The notes under the pieces are model-generated. The model made no database searches, was not told the DNA's origin, and saw only the letters and a program-made list of their open reading frames with translations. Source: Dacryopinax spathularia (taxonomy: Eukaryota > Basidiomycota > Dacrymycetes > Dacrymycetales > Dacrymycetaceae). Taken from it: a stretch of 64,000 nucleotides of DNA. Of this stretch, positions 21,423 through 33,517 are shown piece by piece. The DNA lies in NCBI GenBank assembly GCA_037974965.1, contig JBBPFI010000003.1:2294001-2358000 (forward strand), given 5' to 3'. The position numbers were made by a program, and so were the translations under genes. How positions within the stretch are numbered: position 1 is the first letter of the stretch; every line of letters starts with the position of its first letter.

Positions 21423-22570
21423 TCACAGCGTGCGGTCGCGCTCACCCTCGGTACCACGGCCCTTATCCCACTTGTCCGGCGTCCAGTTATCTGCTTTGTT
21501 CGCCAACCCACGCCTCAAGATCCACTCCTTGCTGCTGCTTCCCTCCTCTTCTCCTTCCACATGCGGCTGATCATCGATAATGCCTCCCTTGAGCCTCTTC
21601 AGCACGACGGTATCCTCGGGCCTGCTGAAATACACCAAGCTGTAGCGCTCGAGCTTGCACTGCTCTCCAGGCGGTGAGAGCACACGGTGGATATTACTCC
21701 TGAACAGGCCTGCGGTGAACTTGACCATCGCATCGCCCAAGTTGACAATCGCACAGCCAGGTACCGGGCGAACGTAGACCCACTCGCTGTTGCCAGGCAG
21801 CTGGAGCTGCAACCCGCCAAGCCAGTTGAAGAGGATCGTCAGACTTCCAAAGTCCGTGTGAGCTCCGCTATGCAGAGTGCCGGGCGGTTGAGCGGGCGAG
21901 CGCTTGAACCGCACATGGTCGCCCGACTCCGCGGTAAGTCGGTGCAGGTTCGCCAGAGTGCCGGGAGGCAGCCGGAGATGCGTGTTCAGGTGGTTGAGGA
22001 GATGAATGATGATTCCGTGTGCCGTGCGGACGTAGGTGTTGAGGAGAAGCATGTTGTCGTTGATCAACTTTGGCGCCGGGAGAGGAGGGACGTTCCCGAC
22101 AATATCGTCCTTCCTAATCTATCCATGATCATCAGCCTGACCTGCCGTGAGGGAGAAAAGGACCGAGGACACACATTATACGTCTCGTACCGGTCCAACG
22201 TCCCTTGACGATCCATGACCATCGTCCCCATCTTCTTCCACCCAAAGTATCCCGTCCCATCATTCTTCGCCTCCCGCGAGCAGACCGCACGCTCCTCCTC
22301 GCTCAAGTCAAAGAAACGTTTCTCGAGCTCATGCAGCCTCTCCGCACCGTCGAGGAGAGTCTCGCCCTCCGGCGAGCCGCGCATGTCGAGGTAGAAGAAC
22401 CCGAGTGACTTGGCGCAGTCGAACAGAGCTTGAGACTCCGGGTTGGAGTCAGCAGGCGCGGACTGCAGCTTGGCCAAGGAGAGGGTGATGAGCGGTGCGG
22501 TGGGGACGTCATCCGGGAAGGGAGGGAAGGTCGAGAATGTATGCTCTGGGGTGTACGGAACGTCGCCCAT
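21423..22570 (-). CDS. 2-oxoglutarate / Fe(II)-dependent dioxygenase
   Basis: Two exons (22570-22175 and 22118-21423) give 363 residues. N-terminal dioxygenase domain: PLITLSLAKL, then LFDCAKSLGFFYLDMRG and ELEKRFFDLSEEE. Catalytic jelly-roll: iron ligands H219 and D221 in AHTDFGSLTILF and H276 in SNIHRVLSPP; R290 in RYSLVYF is placed to bind 2-oxoglutarate. This is the isopenicillin-N-synthase-like / plant-type 2OG oxygenase fold. Substrate cannot be predicted; fungal members act in secondary metabolism, gibberellin-like or amino-acid oxidation and detoxification. No biosynthetic backbone gene is adjacent. The splice was chosen so that the conserved KDDIVGNVPPLPAP block follows in frame. Confidence 0.9.
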
Positions 22571-23209
22571 CTTGATTAAGTATTCGGCTTAGCTTGAGCC
22601 TTGTAGTGGACAGTGGCGAGGAGCTCGATATACGGACTGTCGTACCAATACGACCGGCAGTAGGTCGCAGCACCAACCTTGCTGTACCCGCCCGATGATG
22701 CCTTTATACGCCGAATGACGGTCGGCGCGACGGCGTTCCAGGCTGAGTGACGGCCGAACCAGTGGGCCCAAAGCTCGAGCTTGACAAAAGCAAGTCAGTC
22801 CCGTGGCCCATCAGCAACCACCCACAGGCCGTGTCAGGAAGGCGGAGGGCCGGTAAGGAAAGGTGGAGGTCGGCCGGGCTCGGCGGGAGAAGGAATGCGG
22901 GGTAATATTGCGGGGAAGGCTTCGGCGGCTCTTTTGGGCGAGAGCTGCGTCCACAAGTCGCGGGCGTTATTCAACCTCCTCCTGCCACCTTTTAACTCGG
23001 AAGTCTAATAATAGCTGTCGGCCGTCCTAGTTGTAGGGCTGCCGCCCATCGTCAAAGGACCTCCACATCCCTCCAGCAACCCCGCATGGTTGTACGTCCA
23101 AGAATAAAGCAGAATCCCATGAATGGTAACAATACAAAAATGATGATCTACATGCGATGGTACAACACTCCCCCTCCCTGCCACTCCGTCCCAACCCAGT
23201 CGGGGCAGA
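22571..23209. other. Intergenic between dioxygenase (5' side) and ATG15 (3' side)
   Basis: No coding sequence supported; 22571-22800 would hold the dioxygenase promoter. Confidence 0.5.
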
Positions 23210-24606
23210 TCACGAGCATCCGCCAACCAATGCTTCCCCAGATGTGTTCTTATAGTCTCCGAATTCCCATTTATAGCAGTCCTGATCTGCCGTCAGGGCG
23301 AAGTTTTCCAGGGTTAGGAGGAAGATGCAGACGTACCACACATTCTTCCTCCCATTGTCGGCTCGCGACTGGCACGGGCGTCCCGGGCTCCCAGTCCTCG
23401 CTCAGCACACGCTCGATGACAGCGCTTATCCGGTGCGTTCGCAGGTCGACGCTCCACCCTTTGTCCTCCACCGTATTGTACCGTATCACGAGGCCGTTAT
23501 GGCAGCGCGTTTCCATCGCGTATCCCGCTGCTGAGCAGGCGGAGATGCCGTTACACGTTCCCATTGCTATCGGGTCGGCAGTATGGTACACATGTACGAC
23601 ATGGTCGTCCGCAGGCGGGAGAGGTAGGTGCAACCTGCGAGATGCGAGCCGTTCGGCGGGAGCCTCGAACGCGACTACCGGTGCGCCGAAGGTCAGGCCC
23701 AGGAGAGCGGCGAGGCTCCCACCCAGGCTGTGTCCGACCACCCAGATGTTCGCATCCGGGTATAGGTAGGTCAGGTTATTGTACAGCTGCGTACCGAGGC
23801 TGTAGAACAGGCTTTCTTCTCGCAGAGCTTCGGAGAGGCAGGAGGCATCGCATTTCCATCCTCCCGAGAAGCAGTCACATACGGGTGTCCATGTTCGGCC
23901 AACCCGTGCGCAGCAGCATGAGAATAGGAGGTTGTCGTTAAGCTTGTCCTTCTTCCCGGTGGGACCGCTGTCCCAAATCCCGACGGAGGTGCCCTTAATG
24001 GAGAGGACAACGGTCGGTGGATCGTCGGATGAGACAAATATGTGGCCTCGGAAACCATCTGCGTCCGGTTCCCAGCCGAATGGCTCGGACTGTACATGAA
24101 TGAGCCCCTAGCCTTCTATAATCAGGAGAACAATAACGCACCTTGTTCCACCTCTTTCCTAGGTCGTACCATTCCTTATCCTCGGGAGTGGTGTAGGCAT
24201 TGCTCGTCATCTTCGCCAGCTCCAGAAGTGTCTCTCGATCACTAACATCAGGAGCAAGGATGATATCATCCTCCCACGGTACGTCCATTGACTGGCCGTA
24301 TAGCCTCGATCTTCGGCGTGCAGCATGGAATGTCTCTTGTGACCTTGGGCGGTAGATTCGCTTCGGTACAGCTCGCAGTCTCGGTGGGGTGGAAAGGGAA
24401 GAGGACAGAGAGGCGTCGTGGAAGAGTGTCATCGGACTGTCCGATGGGGCATGGTAGGCTGTTGCATGTGCATGTGCGAGGTTGAACGATAGCTCGAGGC
24501 CTGGCTGTGTTGTTGAAAGTGAACCTGCCCCAAGTGGCTGCTGAGACTGAGATGGAGTGAAAGGAAGAAGAGATGATATGATTGTTGGGAGTGAAGGTAA
24601 TCGCAT
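23210..24606 (-). CDS. ATG15: Atg15-like vacuolar phospholipase (lysis of autophagic bodies)
   Basis: Three exons (24606-24142, 24089-23337, 23281-23210) give 429 residues. The N-terminus (MRLPSLPTIISSLLPF) is a weak signal anchor. Signatures of the Atg15 class-3 lipase family in order: PFGWEPDADGFRGHIFVSSD, VLSIKGTSVGIWD, the Cys-rich block SCCCARVGRTWTPVCDCF, GHSLGGSLAALLGL with nucleophile S276, HVYHTADPIAMGTCNG with D327, WSVDLRTHRI with H374, and the C-terminal CVDCYKWEFG. The last splice joins CV to DCYKWEFG, exactly the family motif. Atg15 reaches the vacuole by the multivesicular-body route and degrades autophagic-body membranes. ATG16 and YPT7 lie 13-16 kb to the right. Confidence 0.93.
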
Positions 24607-24866
24607 GACCGCGATGAAGGAGAGCTGCAGTGGGAGACGATGGCCGTCCGGGTATGAAATGCTGCTGCACTAGGTGGTAAGGGGCGTGCGATAGGAGGAC
24701 GGGGAGATTAGACGCGCGTGAAAGTGGCGGGGGCTGACGTCGCCCCTTCTCGGCTCGGAGAGACGGACTCGGCGTTACGGTTCCGAGTCGGATAAATTGG
24801 CTCTTTTACGCAGGTTGGGCAAAGTCACAACGCATTTGTTCTCACTAATCCTGAGTGACAAGTGTT

Positions 24867-25382
24867 CTAGTCAAGTTCATCCAGCATACTACGCATCTCA
24901 TAGTCCACGCTATCATTGCCCTCCTCCAGAGATCGGAGTACGAATCCATCTTCATCCCGCACCTCGCGAGCCAGGCGGAACGGATGGGTGTGTCTCCAAT
25001 TATTCAGCGTATTCCGCAAGCGGTTGGCCAGGCCAGAAGAAAGTCTCCTGTTCGGTACTCGTGACGCAGCCTGATGGGCTGCAGCCGCGAGCTGCGCAGG
25101 AGAGAGAGGCTCGCGCGCGTCTAGGAGGAACCCGTCGTAGTCGTCCTCGATTGAGCGTCGGTATAGCTCCAGCTCAGGAAGATCGCGTGGGTCGAATTCC
25201 GATTCGATTCCTCGACCCAGATGATGTGGACCACGGCCGCCGGGCACCTGCTTGGGGCAGTGCGGGAGGTAGCATGGGAGATTAAGGTGTCGTCCCGCTT
25301 CCTCGATCTCAGCAGGCGTGATGGGAACCGCTGCTGTGGCTGTTATCAGAGCGCTAGCAAGGAGGACCGCGGCCAGCTGCAT
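24867..25382 (-). CDS. Small secreted protein with Arg-flanked acidic segments (diverged member of the copy A/B family)
   Basis: One exon, 171 residues. Signal peptide MQLAAVLLASALITATAAVP. It is short and lacks the long Lys/Glu repeats, but keeps the family grammar: RRSIEDDYDGFLLDAREPL (75-93) followed by an Ala/Gln helix (SPAQLAAAAHQAA), then LRSLEEGNDSVDYEM (149-163) and a C-terminal RSMLDELD. This compares with WRRSLEDIDLDARSPL followed by SGQLKAAEQ, and terminal RSIKDLD, in copy B. Two Cys occur in CYLPHC. No enzyme domain. Family membership rests on these short motifs and on the shared TATA placement, so it is less certain than for the other three. Confidence 0.7.
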   Translation of the reverse strand: MQLAAVLLASALITATAAVPITPAEIEEAGRHLNLPCYLPHCPKQVPGGRGPHHLGRGIESEFDPRDLPELELYRRSIEDDYDGFLLDAREPLSPAQLAAAAHQAASRVPNRRLSSGLANRLRNTLNNWRHTHPFRLAREVRDEDGFVLRSLEEGNDSVDYEMRSMLDELD

Positions 25383-26139
25383 TTTGATGTTATGTTCGAA
25401 GTTGAGCCGGCGGCGAGGGATGTGTAGAAGACGAGGAGCTGGATTGAGAGGGGGGGGGAGTGCGCAGATTGATTAGCGGGGTCCTGCCGGCGGGTGTGCT
25501 TGTCGAAAAAGTGAATGACGTGATATCGGGTGAGCCAGCACCTAATGCATGAGTAGGCATAGCCGATTATCCTTCTTATACCCCGTAGTTGGTTCGAGTA
25601 GTTCCAACATCAGAGCCAAAATCCAGCCATGAGAGCGTTTCGAGTGCAGCAGCGGTGGAGTGCATAGACATCAGCATTTTACCACGTGAATGTGACCTCG
25701 GTGTTTTGCTCGCGGTCGTCCCTTCTCTCGCCAACTTGCGAGTCGCCCTTTGGCATGTCAGGGAACAATCAGGGCATTCTCTGGCGCACCGTAACGTGTT
25801 ACCAAACAGCTCGACAGTGGCCGTTAAGGATTACTGGCGATCTGTATCACTCGCTGCCCCAGTCATTTCGCAGCGCCTATAACAGAACCAAGGAGACTCG
25901 ATGTGTGATGTGTCGACGGGGGATGAACGATGAGTCGAGGCAGTGCAGAAGTTGCCAGGACGACAAGAAGTGTCCCCTTTCCGACGTTTTCCCATCACTT
26001 CTGGAAGCAAGAAGAAATTATGCTGTTTTCGCGTGCGGGAGAAGAAGTGTGATAGACTGTTGCATTAGTTAATCTAGTAACTCAACTGTAGTTACTTAAC
26101 TAGTTGCGGTAAGTACGTAGGCGAGATGGATCACACGCC
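25383..26139. other. Intergenic: upstream of small secreted protein, downstream of carboxylesterase 1
   Basis: Contains a TATA-like element at 25575-25580 (below). No supported coding sequence. Confidence 0.5.
25575..25580 (-). promoter_or_regulatory. TATA-like element upstream of small secreted protein
   Basis: Minus-strand TATAAG about 198 bp upstream of the ATG at 25382, the same spacing as in the other three family members. Confidence 0.35.
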
Positions 26140-28482
26140 TCACATCTCAAAGCTAGGCATATGTTCGATGAACACATTCATCTGCGCGTTGGTGTAAGCA
26201 CACAACATCGGGTATACCTGAGTACATTCGCTCACCGGCTTCACACGGAAATCGTCCCGTCGGATAGTATTGTTGACAATCCCAAACTCCATCATACGCC
26301 CATCCTCGCCATACTGAGGCCAATAGGGCAGACCTACAGCACCAGTAAAGTTGCCGTAGTCGTTAGGGTCCAGCGTATTGGCGAAAGAGATCCAGGCGGC
26401 CATCATTTGCGTGGATAGAGGATCATCTGTCGCTCCGAAGACATAGGGCACTTCGGAGCCGTGGAAGGAGCCGAGGTAGGGAAGGTCGGAGAGGTGGGAG
26501 AAGTGGTACGCCCATACAGGCAGACCGTCGCGTGCTAGTGTTTGGGACACGAAGCGCCGGGGTGCCTGGAAACAGGATCAGACTACGATCTGGATAGGGA
26601 TAGAATGGAAGTCGAACGATAAAGATCGCATCTCCAAGTAGGGTGGAGATCTAGGTGAATTGCATTATGAGTACGGCTCTAGTATTCGGCGAAATCGCGC
26701 ACTCGCTTGCTTTCGGGAGTGTAGGAGTACACTTCAGATACCGTCAGGACAGCATTCACGTGATTGATAGCCTGGGACTTACGGTCTCCAGTTCCAAACG
26801 GACAGCCATCAGCCGGGTCGCTGGGATACTCCAGGAGCACTTCGTCATGGACTACCGGTCCGTCAGTATCACTTCTGCTCTGCAGGGAGATCTAGCGCAC
26901 CAGATGGCAACATCCAAGGCCAGACCGCTGATGTCCATTCGCCCTCAGTCTCTTGACATTGGGATTCTGAGGATGAACACACACCTTGAACGTAGGATGA
27001 GAAGTCTGCATCCGTGGTAACATTGAGCGAGCTGAAGCACCAGATACTCCCTTCGTCCTCATTTTCACCTATGAGGACGGGAATGTGGGTGAAACGACCC
27101 TCCCTGACTGCATGGAGTGGTCAGTTGAAGGTTGCGCAGACGGACGGCTAAATTAACGCACATAGCTTGTGTGGGAAATCCACAAGTGTCGAGTTGTCGA
27201 TCCTCGGTAAATAGGCTGCCGCAGGACCGCGGTATGCTGTCTCATAGTTCGGCGTCTCCTGCACTGCATTGTAGAACTGCTCGAATGGGAGTGAACGCAA
27301 GCAGTCGATTTTGTCTGGTGCTGAGGCACATCCGGTAGCATTGGTGAGTTCGTCGAAGATAGACTGCCCAATCGCCATTGGTCCAACTAAGCTGGGTCAG
27401 CTCCGCTTTTTCTTGGGGGAATATTAGGAGCGCACACGGGTAAACGGAACCGCTCTCCATAATCGCGGCCCGGAAGAGCCCGTTAGGGTTCCCGTCGTCC
27501 ATGATCATCTGCAAGGCAATGGAAATCGCGCCAGCGGATTCGCCCATAAGCTAACAGAGGCAGGTCATTTGAGTCTCCACACAAGCGGAGGATTTGAAAG
27601 ACTGACCGTGACCTTTGATGGGTCTCCTCCAAAGTTCGAGATGTATTTCTGAACCCACTGCAGGGCGGCTCGCTGCGTACACGTCAGCGACAAGTTGTAG
27701 GATCATTTGCAGTCCAACCTGATCCAGTAGTCCCAGATTGCCGAGCCCCTGGTCCTGTGCCTCTTGACCAGGAAGCCAGCCCCATGCAGACAAGCGATAA
27801 CTGACCACCATCAGTTGGGCTTTATTTCGGCTCGAACAGTACACTCACTTGCCAATCACTATTATTACGTCTTGTCCCATTTCTATAGATTGGCTAACCA
27901 GCCCAGTACCGTCGTATATCGACGTCCCGCTGGTCGCGAAACCGCTCTGTCGGCCTGTTAGAAGACCGTTGTCTGGTGATTCGATTCCAACGCACCCCGA
28001 AAACGTAGTATATGACTGGAAGCATGGAGGAAGGTGTAGCAGTGCTCGGACGATAGACGTTGAGATATCTTGTGAAAGATCAGGCTCAGACACGGTATAT
28101 GACAATAGACGACGTACAGGCAGTCCTCGTGGCCTGTCTCCACCGGACCGGAAAGCATGTTTAGAAGGCTGGTGTAGTTTGCCAACTGTGGTGGAAGTGA
28201 CATTCCTCCTACAGGATTCTGCTGTGGACAGTCGCTGGGTATCGTGGTAGCGTTCTGCACGACCGAACCATACTGCACGGTGATGGGCTGAGGCTGACGA
28301 AGGCGGTTTGTTCCAACAGGCGGAGCCGCAAAGGGAAGACCAAGAAATGAGTCTGTACCGGTCGTGGTATTGGTCAAACCCCGGAAGATACCAAAGTCGA
28401 GCGTGACGATAGGACCAGTCGGGTCAGAGATTGTCTGGCAGCACCCAAGGAGCGCAAAGGCGAGAGCGAAACAAACAAGCAT
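26140..28482 (-). CDS. Secreted type-B carboxylesterase/lipase 1
   Basis: Thirteen exons: 28482-28118, 28068-27996, 27946-27849, 27800-27719, 27672-27607, 27550-27436, 27386-27162, 27107-26985, 26927-26901, 26851-26783, 26731-26703, 26650-26618, 26565-26140; 576 residues. Signal peptide MLVCFALAFALLGCCQ. Family blocks: DSFLGLPFAAPPVGTNRL, DCPQQNPVGG, EDCLYLNVYRP, YRLSAWGWLPG, NLGLLDQRAALQWV, the nucleophile elbow LMGESAGAIS (S233), the acid region GENEDEGSIW and the His region SFHGSEVPYVFG. It hydrolyses esters outside the cell; substrate not predictable. The exon pattern is almost identical to that of carboxylesterase 2 downstream, so the two arose by duplication. Confidence 0.93.
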
Positions 28483-29506
28483 TTTGACCCGTTTGTATCC
28501 CGACTGTACTGACAACCCATTTTGGACTGTCCTGCATTTATACTCCAAGAGCAAGGTCAGGCGCTCCAGAACAGGATACGCCGGCCGCCGGAGGATCACA
28601 GCTAGATAGGCGCTCCGGTACTTGACGAAGTATCCAATCCTCGCGTACCCGCATTATCCAATGCCGCGGCATCTACCAGTTGCTAGAGCGCTGAGATCAA
28701 GCAATCGTCATTTGCGCGGCACAAGGATTCTTTGCTGAGAAACCGTAGTGATGGCCTTTGCTACCGGAGACTTTGGCTGACAGAATATCATTTGAATATT
28801 CAGAATGAGGTGGAGGACGGTTGACATCAGGCCGAACTCAAATCAGGCGGATAGCACCCGCCGCTCCATTCTTGCCACGCGTCCGAACCTCCTAAGAATG
28901 GGCTCACAAGAAAGACGGAATTGTCGCATGGAAAGACAAGGGGCGCGTGAGTATCCTAAGGCCGTAGGCGCCGGTGTTGAGAATGAAAGCCCATATTGAG
29001 CGAATGCCGGCAATCCGCGCAAAATTCACGTGTCGGGAGGCTCCGAAGGAACGGCGATCGGGTGATGGTCCGAACATTGTTGCTATTGCAGTTGAAGGCC
29101 GCCGTGGACAGCGAAACCACAGAAAGAGAGCGCAGCGCCAGGCACAAGAAGAGTGAATAATCGAGCAGGACGCCAAACCGAAGCTGCGTGCTGGACCGAA
29201 ATGGTGCGCATTAATAAACCCTGGCGGAACCAGCATCATTATCACATGTTAACCTATTTCCTAGTCGAGGGCGTGAAATGATGCGAAAATACCCGACGTC
29301 CGTTAGTTCCTGTGACAAGCATCCTCCCTCGATGTTCCTCGTCTATAACTGTATATGGAGGCCGACAGCATGAAAATCCAGCAACTGATCTCCTCTTGTC
29401 GACCCCGAGACTAGCACCCTCACCATCCCGCATCTGATAGTTTCATATGGTGAAGCTGTTCATATTTTGCATGTACAGATCCGTCTATAAATGGGATGTC
29501 AGGGCA
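28483..29506. other. Intergenic between the two carboxylesterase genes
   Basis: About 1 kb. A TATA element lies near the carboxylesterase 1 start. No gene recognised in the remainder. Confidence 0.5.
28537..28542 (-). promoter_or_regulatory. TATA element of carboxylesterase 1
   Basis: Minus-strand TATAAATG beginning at 28542, about 60 bp before the ATG at 28482. The paralogue has the same octamer at nearly the same distance. Confidence 0.55.
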
Positions 29507-31789
29507 CTACGGTCCACAGGTGGCGCAGAACGAATTTACCGGTTCAACGCGGAAGTTGTCCGAGATAATTGTGTTGTTCGTAATGCCGAATTCCATCAAA
29601 TTTCCTTGTGCTCCATATTGCGGCCAATAAGGCAGTCCTTCCGCGCCGGCGAAGCTCCCATAGTTGTTAGGATCCAGCGTATTCGCAAAAGAAATCCAGA
29701 GCGCCATCATCTGCACGGATAGAGGGTCGGTGGTTTCCCCAAAGACGTATGGTACTTCTGAGCCGTGGTACGACCCGAGGTAGGGAAGCTCGGAGACGTG
29801 CGAAAAGTGATACGCCCAGACAGGTGTCTCGTCCTTGGCGAGCTTTTGGGCGACAAATCGGCGGGGAGCCTAGAGAGGAGTCAGCTCGGGTTTAGTAGAT
29901 TGGTGCTGATGACTGACTATAAATATGGCATCCCCCAGTAATGCGGCGATCTACGGATAGTTATCAGGTACGATGTACACCATTACATCGGCTAACGCAC
30001 CCGCTTGCTTTCTGGTGTATATGAATATACTGATGAACTTCAGAATACAATCTTTCGTGGAGAAGCAAGGGAACTCACGATCCCCACTACCGTAGGGACA
30101 ACCATCGGCCGGATTGTCCGGATACTGCTCCAACACCTGGTTATGGACTACTTTCCGTCAGGATGTTTCCGGAAGAATGCAATGCCTAAGCCATACCAGA
30201 TGACGGCATCGAAGGCCAGAAAGCTGGAGACTAAGTCAACATACGGGTAAGACCCCTCGAGAGGGCTTGACCTACACTGAACGTAGGACGAAAACTCCGA
30301 GTCGTTCGTCACGTTTAAGGACGTAAAGCACCATATACTTCCTTCATCCTCGTTTTCACCGAGTAATACAGGTACTTTTGCAAACCGTCCTTCGTCGTCT
30401 GCCCAACTTCATCAGCTGAACAGCTCCAAAGATAACCGAGAACGACAAAAGATACTGACATAGATTCTGCGGCGAGTCGACGATCGTCGCGTAGTCCACC
30501 CTGGGAAGATAGGCTGCTGCCGGACCTCGGTACGCAGTAGCGGAGTTTGGCGAGTTCTGGACCGCGTTATAGAACGTCTCGAAGGGCAAAGCGCGGAGGC
30601 ACTCGATCTTGTCGTACGCTGTCGAGCAACCGGTGGAATTGACGATCCCGTCGAAGATATCTTGGCCGTTACTCATCGGTCCGACTGCACTTCTATCAGC
30701 TGGAACGTTTTTTCGGGAGAGATGGGTGGACTAACAGGGAAAGACAGAGCCGCTTTCCATGATTGCCGCGCGATAGAGGCCGCCGGGGCTTCCGCCATTC
30801 ATGATCATTTGCATGCCGATCGACATCGCACCCGCAGATTCTCCCATGAGCTTCAGTGTCCCATTAGCTTTTACTCAAACACAACAGAATCAGAGAGCGA
30901 CGAACAGTGACTTTTGATGGATCTCCTCCAAAGTTTCCGATGTACTTCTGGACCCATTCCAATGCAGCCCTCTGATGCAGCAATCAGCAAAGCTAACGCC
31001 TTAGCGGCAGATACAGTATGTATACCTGATCAAGCAACCCCAGATTCCCAATCCCCTCATTCTGCGCTTCCTGCCCTGGTAGCCATCCCCAAGCGGACAA
31101 TCGATAACTGCTACACCTCAGCCAATCTTCCAGCGAGCAAGGAGAGAGCACGTACTTGCCAATGACCATGATGATATCTTGATTCATGGCGATCGATTGG
31201 CTTACTAGGGCTGTTCCGTCGAAGTGGGATGCTCCGCTCGTGGCGAATCCGCTCTGCGCCTAAAGTCGGACGACACTCGAGGGAGTTGTGAGGTACGCAC
31301 CCCAAAGATGAAGTAAATCACCGGGAGCTTGGAGGAAGGCGTTGCCGAGCTCGGACGGTAGATATTCAGGTATCTGGCATATGTTCAACATTGTAAATCA
31401 TGATCTGTGGTAAAAGTAAGAACGTACAAACAGTCCTCATCACCCGTCTCGGGCGTATCAGTAATCATACTACTATAATTCGCCAACTGCGGCGGCAGGG
31501 TCATCCCCCCTACAGGATTCTGCTGCGGACAGTCATTAGGCTGCTTCGTCGCATCTTGCACCTCCTGGCCGTAATGAACGGTGATGGGCTGGGGCTGACG
31601 GAGCCGGTTTGTCCCTACTGGCGGGGAGGCGAACGGGAGACCGAGGAAGGAGTCGGTGAGGGTTTGGGCGTTGCTGGAGCCAAGGAAGGTGCCGAAGTCG
31701 AGGGTTACTGTCGGGCCGGTGGTGGTGGGGATGGATGCCGCTAGGGCGGAAATAAGGGTGGAGATGAGAAGAACGAAGTGGGAAAGCAT
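29507..31789 (-). CDS. Secreted type-B carboxylesterase/lipase 2
   Basis: Thirteen exons: 31789-31428, 31373-31301, 31253-31156, 31107-31026, 30971-30906, 30850-30736, 30684-30460, 30398-30276, 30223-30197, 30147-30079, 30029-30001, 29950-29918, 29869-29507; 554 residues. Signal peptide MLSHFVLLISTLISALAAS. Same motifs as carboxylesterase 1: DSFLGLPFASPPVGTNRL, EDCLYLNIYRP, YRLSAWGWLPG, LMGESAGAMS (S232), GENEDEGSIW and SYHGSEVPYVFG. Exons 2-12 have the same lengths in both genes. Exon 3 could also begin six bases earlier at 31259, adding two residues. The start is the Met directly before the hydrophobic signal; an upstream in-frame extension exists but lies at the TATA element. Confidence 0.92.
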
Positions 31790-33517
31790 CTTGATGGATA
31801 TTTGGATGCCGAAACCATGGCCATCAAGCGCTGAGAGTGGGAACATTTATACCCAGAGCAACCAGCTTGACAAGCAGTGCGCATATCCATGGGCGAATAG
31901 ACTTTCGTGACACAAAAGACGCGGTAGGTCGAGTCCGTCGTGACCTACAAGCCAAGTATAGAGCTCAAAGTGCATTTCCGGACATTCGCCTTCCAAGAAG
32001 GGCATATCAACATCCCATTCTCCTTCTTCTCTCCCGCCAGAATCCGGAGAAGAAGTATCGGCACCGCCGGGAGCCGGACGCCGCGGCACGGCTACGGGGA
32101 AGGACGACCGACGACCACCCTCCAGACTAACTGAGCATGAGGAGAGTAGAGCGCCGGGACTGACTCGTGCCGGTCTATTGAGGTCTCGACATCGGACGAC
32201 CAGGAATAAGGGACGGATGATGTCAGGCTATCTTTCGTCGTGCCTGGAAGAAAGGTACGACGGCCGGGGTTCCGTCTCCAAAGCCACTATGTAGGCCCAA
32301 GCAGGTGTAGCATCTCCAGAGAGTTCAAAGTCAAGAGAGGCGCCGAGAATCGCCCCGACGTCCTCCCAACTTCCTATATCTTCCAAATCTCCTGATTCTG
32401 AGCCATGGAGTCAGCAACCAATCTTCCGGAAGAGATCGCAAGCTTACGCGGAAGGAGCCGGGAATTGACTCACAGGTCCTTCTGAGCCTTCTGAGCCTTC
32501 TGCTCCGCATGTGCAGGGGCGGGACGCCAACTTCTTGCGCAGCGCAGGGCGGGAGCGAGGGTTTGAGATGCGGGTCCGGGGAAGTTGAAGACTCGTGGAG
32601 AAGGGGTAAGCGGGGTTGGTGCCACAGTAGGGAATCTAGCAGGCGGACAGGTATAATTAGATTCTGCAAAGACAGAGAGGAAGCAGTTCTGCGTGGTGGG
32701 CCTGCTCCACGTGTTCTTGAACTTTCAGCCAAGGGAATCGTCGTTATGTTGGATCGTCTACATCGTGCGAAGAAGTCGGCAGAAAGCAAGATGATCAGCG
32801 CTGAAAGACAGAAGAGGTTGAGATTGTTTATTGTCGCCCGAGGATCGTTCGCACGATCTGCGATCAGAGTAACTCATGTTCAGAAGAGGGAAATGTCGCA
32901 GAAGCAGATTGCCGAACAGGAAAAATCTCCAGTACGGCGGCAGAGTAGCCCAAGAACGAACTACCAGGTCCCAGTCAATATCAAGATTGCACGCTTATCG
33001 ATTAGCTGCACGAAGAGCAAGAGATCCAAGCGACATCGATATCGTTGTCCCAGTCCAATCAACAATCCGCCCCTCCTTTTCGCACGCTACCCTGACCAAC
33101 CCAACCGGGATCAAATCCCATCCGACGACGTCATCGGTTTAGGTCAGCCACGTTCATCGGTGAGCCAATGCGGCTGGAATGAGGGGACGCACAGCCAGCG
33201 AAGGGAGCAAGGCCAAGCCAGCGTCGTCCGCAGAGGAAAAGGACTCCCGAGGGCGAAAGCTACCGAACTGAAAGGGCGATAGGTTAATCGCTTGCCGCTG
33301 TTCTGCTGTTCAGCCGCTGCTGTTGCTTGTCGTCGTTGTCGTTGAGGCTTGATCTGTCTGCCACCTGCTACAAGCCTATTTCAGTTCAGCCGTGAAGCGC
33401 CGTCGTCAGCTTTTCTCTTCAACGCTCTCCATCTCTATCGCCTGCTCTGCACTACTTCTCGCTCTCTTTCTCCTCGACCTCAACTCGCTATCTTTCCACC
33501 CCGGCTCTAGCACCAAA
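31790..33517. other. Intergenic between carboxylesterase 2 and 6-phosphogluconolactonase
   Basis: About 1.7 kb with no gene I can support. Minus-strand sequence 32331-32800 contains open stretches (for example AEQKAQKAQKDL, and in another frame SWEDVGAILGASLDFELSGD) that could be exons of a small gene, but I could not join them in a consistent phase. A short GAGCCTTCT-type direct repeat lies near 32484-32505. Confidence 0.4.
31846..31851 (-). promoter_or_regulatory. TATA element of carboxylesterase 2
   Basis: Minus-strand TATAAATG beginning at 31851, about 62 bp before the ATG at 31789, matching the paralogue. Confidence 0.55.

Noticed and set aside
32331-32800. Possible small minus-strand gene
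   Set aside because: Open stretches exist in several frames with plausible splice sites, but no combination gave a consistent phase with a start codon and recognisable protein.
33392-33517. Hydrophobic N-terminal extension of 6-phosphogluconolactonase, which would target it to the secretory pathway
   Set aside because: The frame is open upstream but has no ATG (it begins at GTG), and the ATG at 33518 has a good context and gives the normal cytosolic protein.
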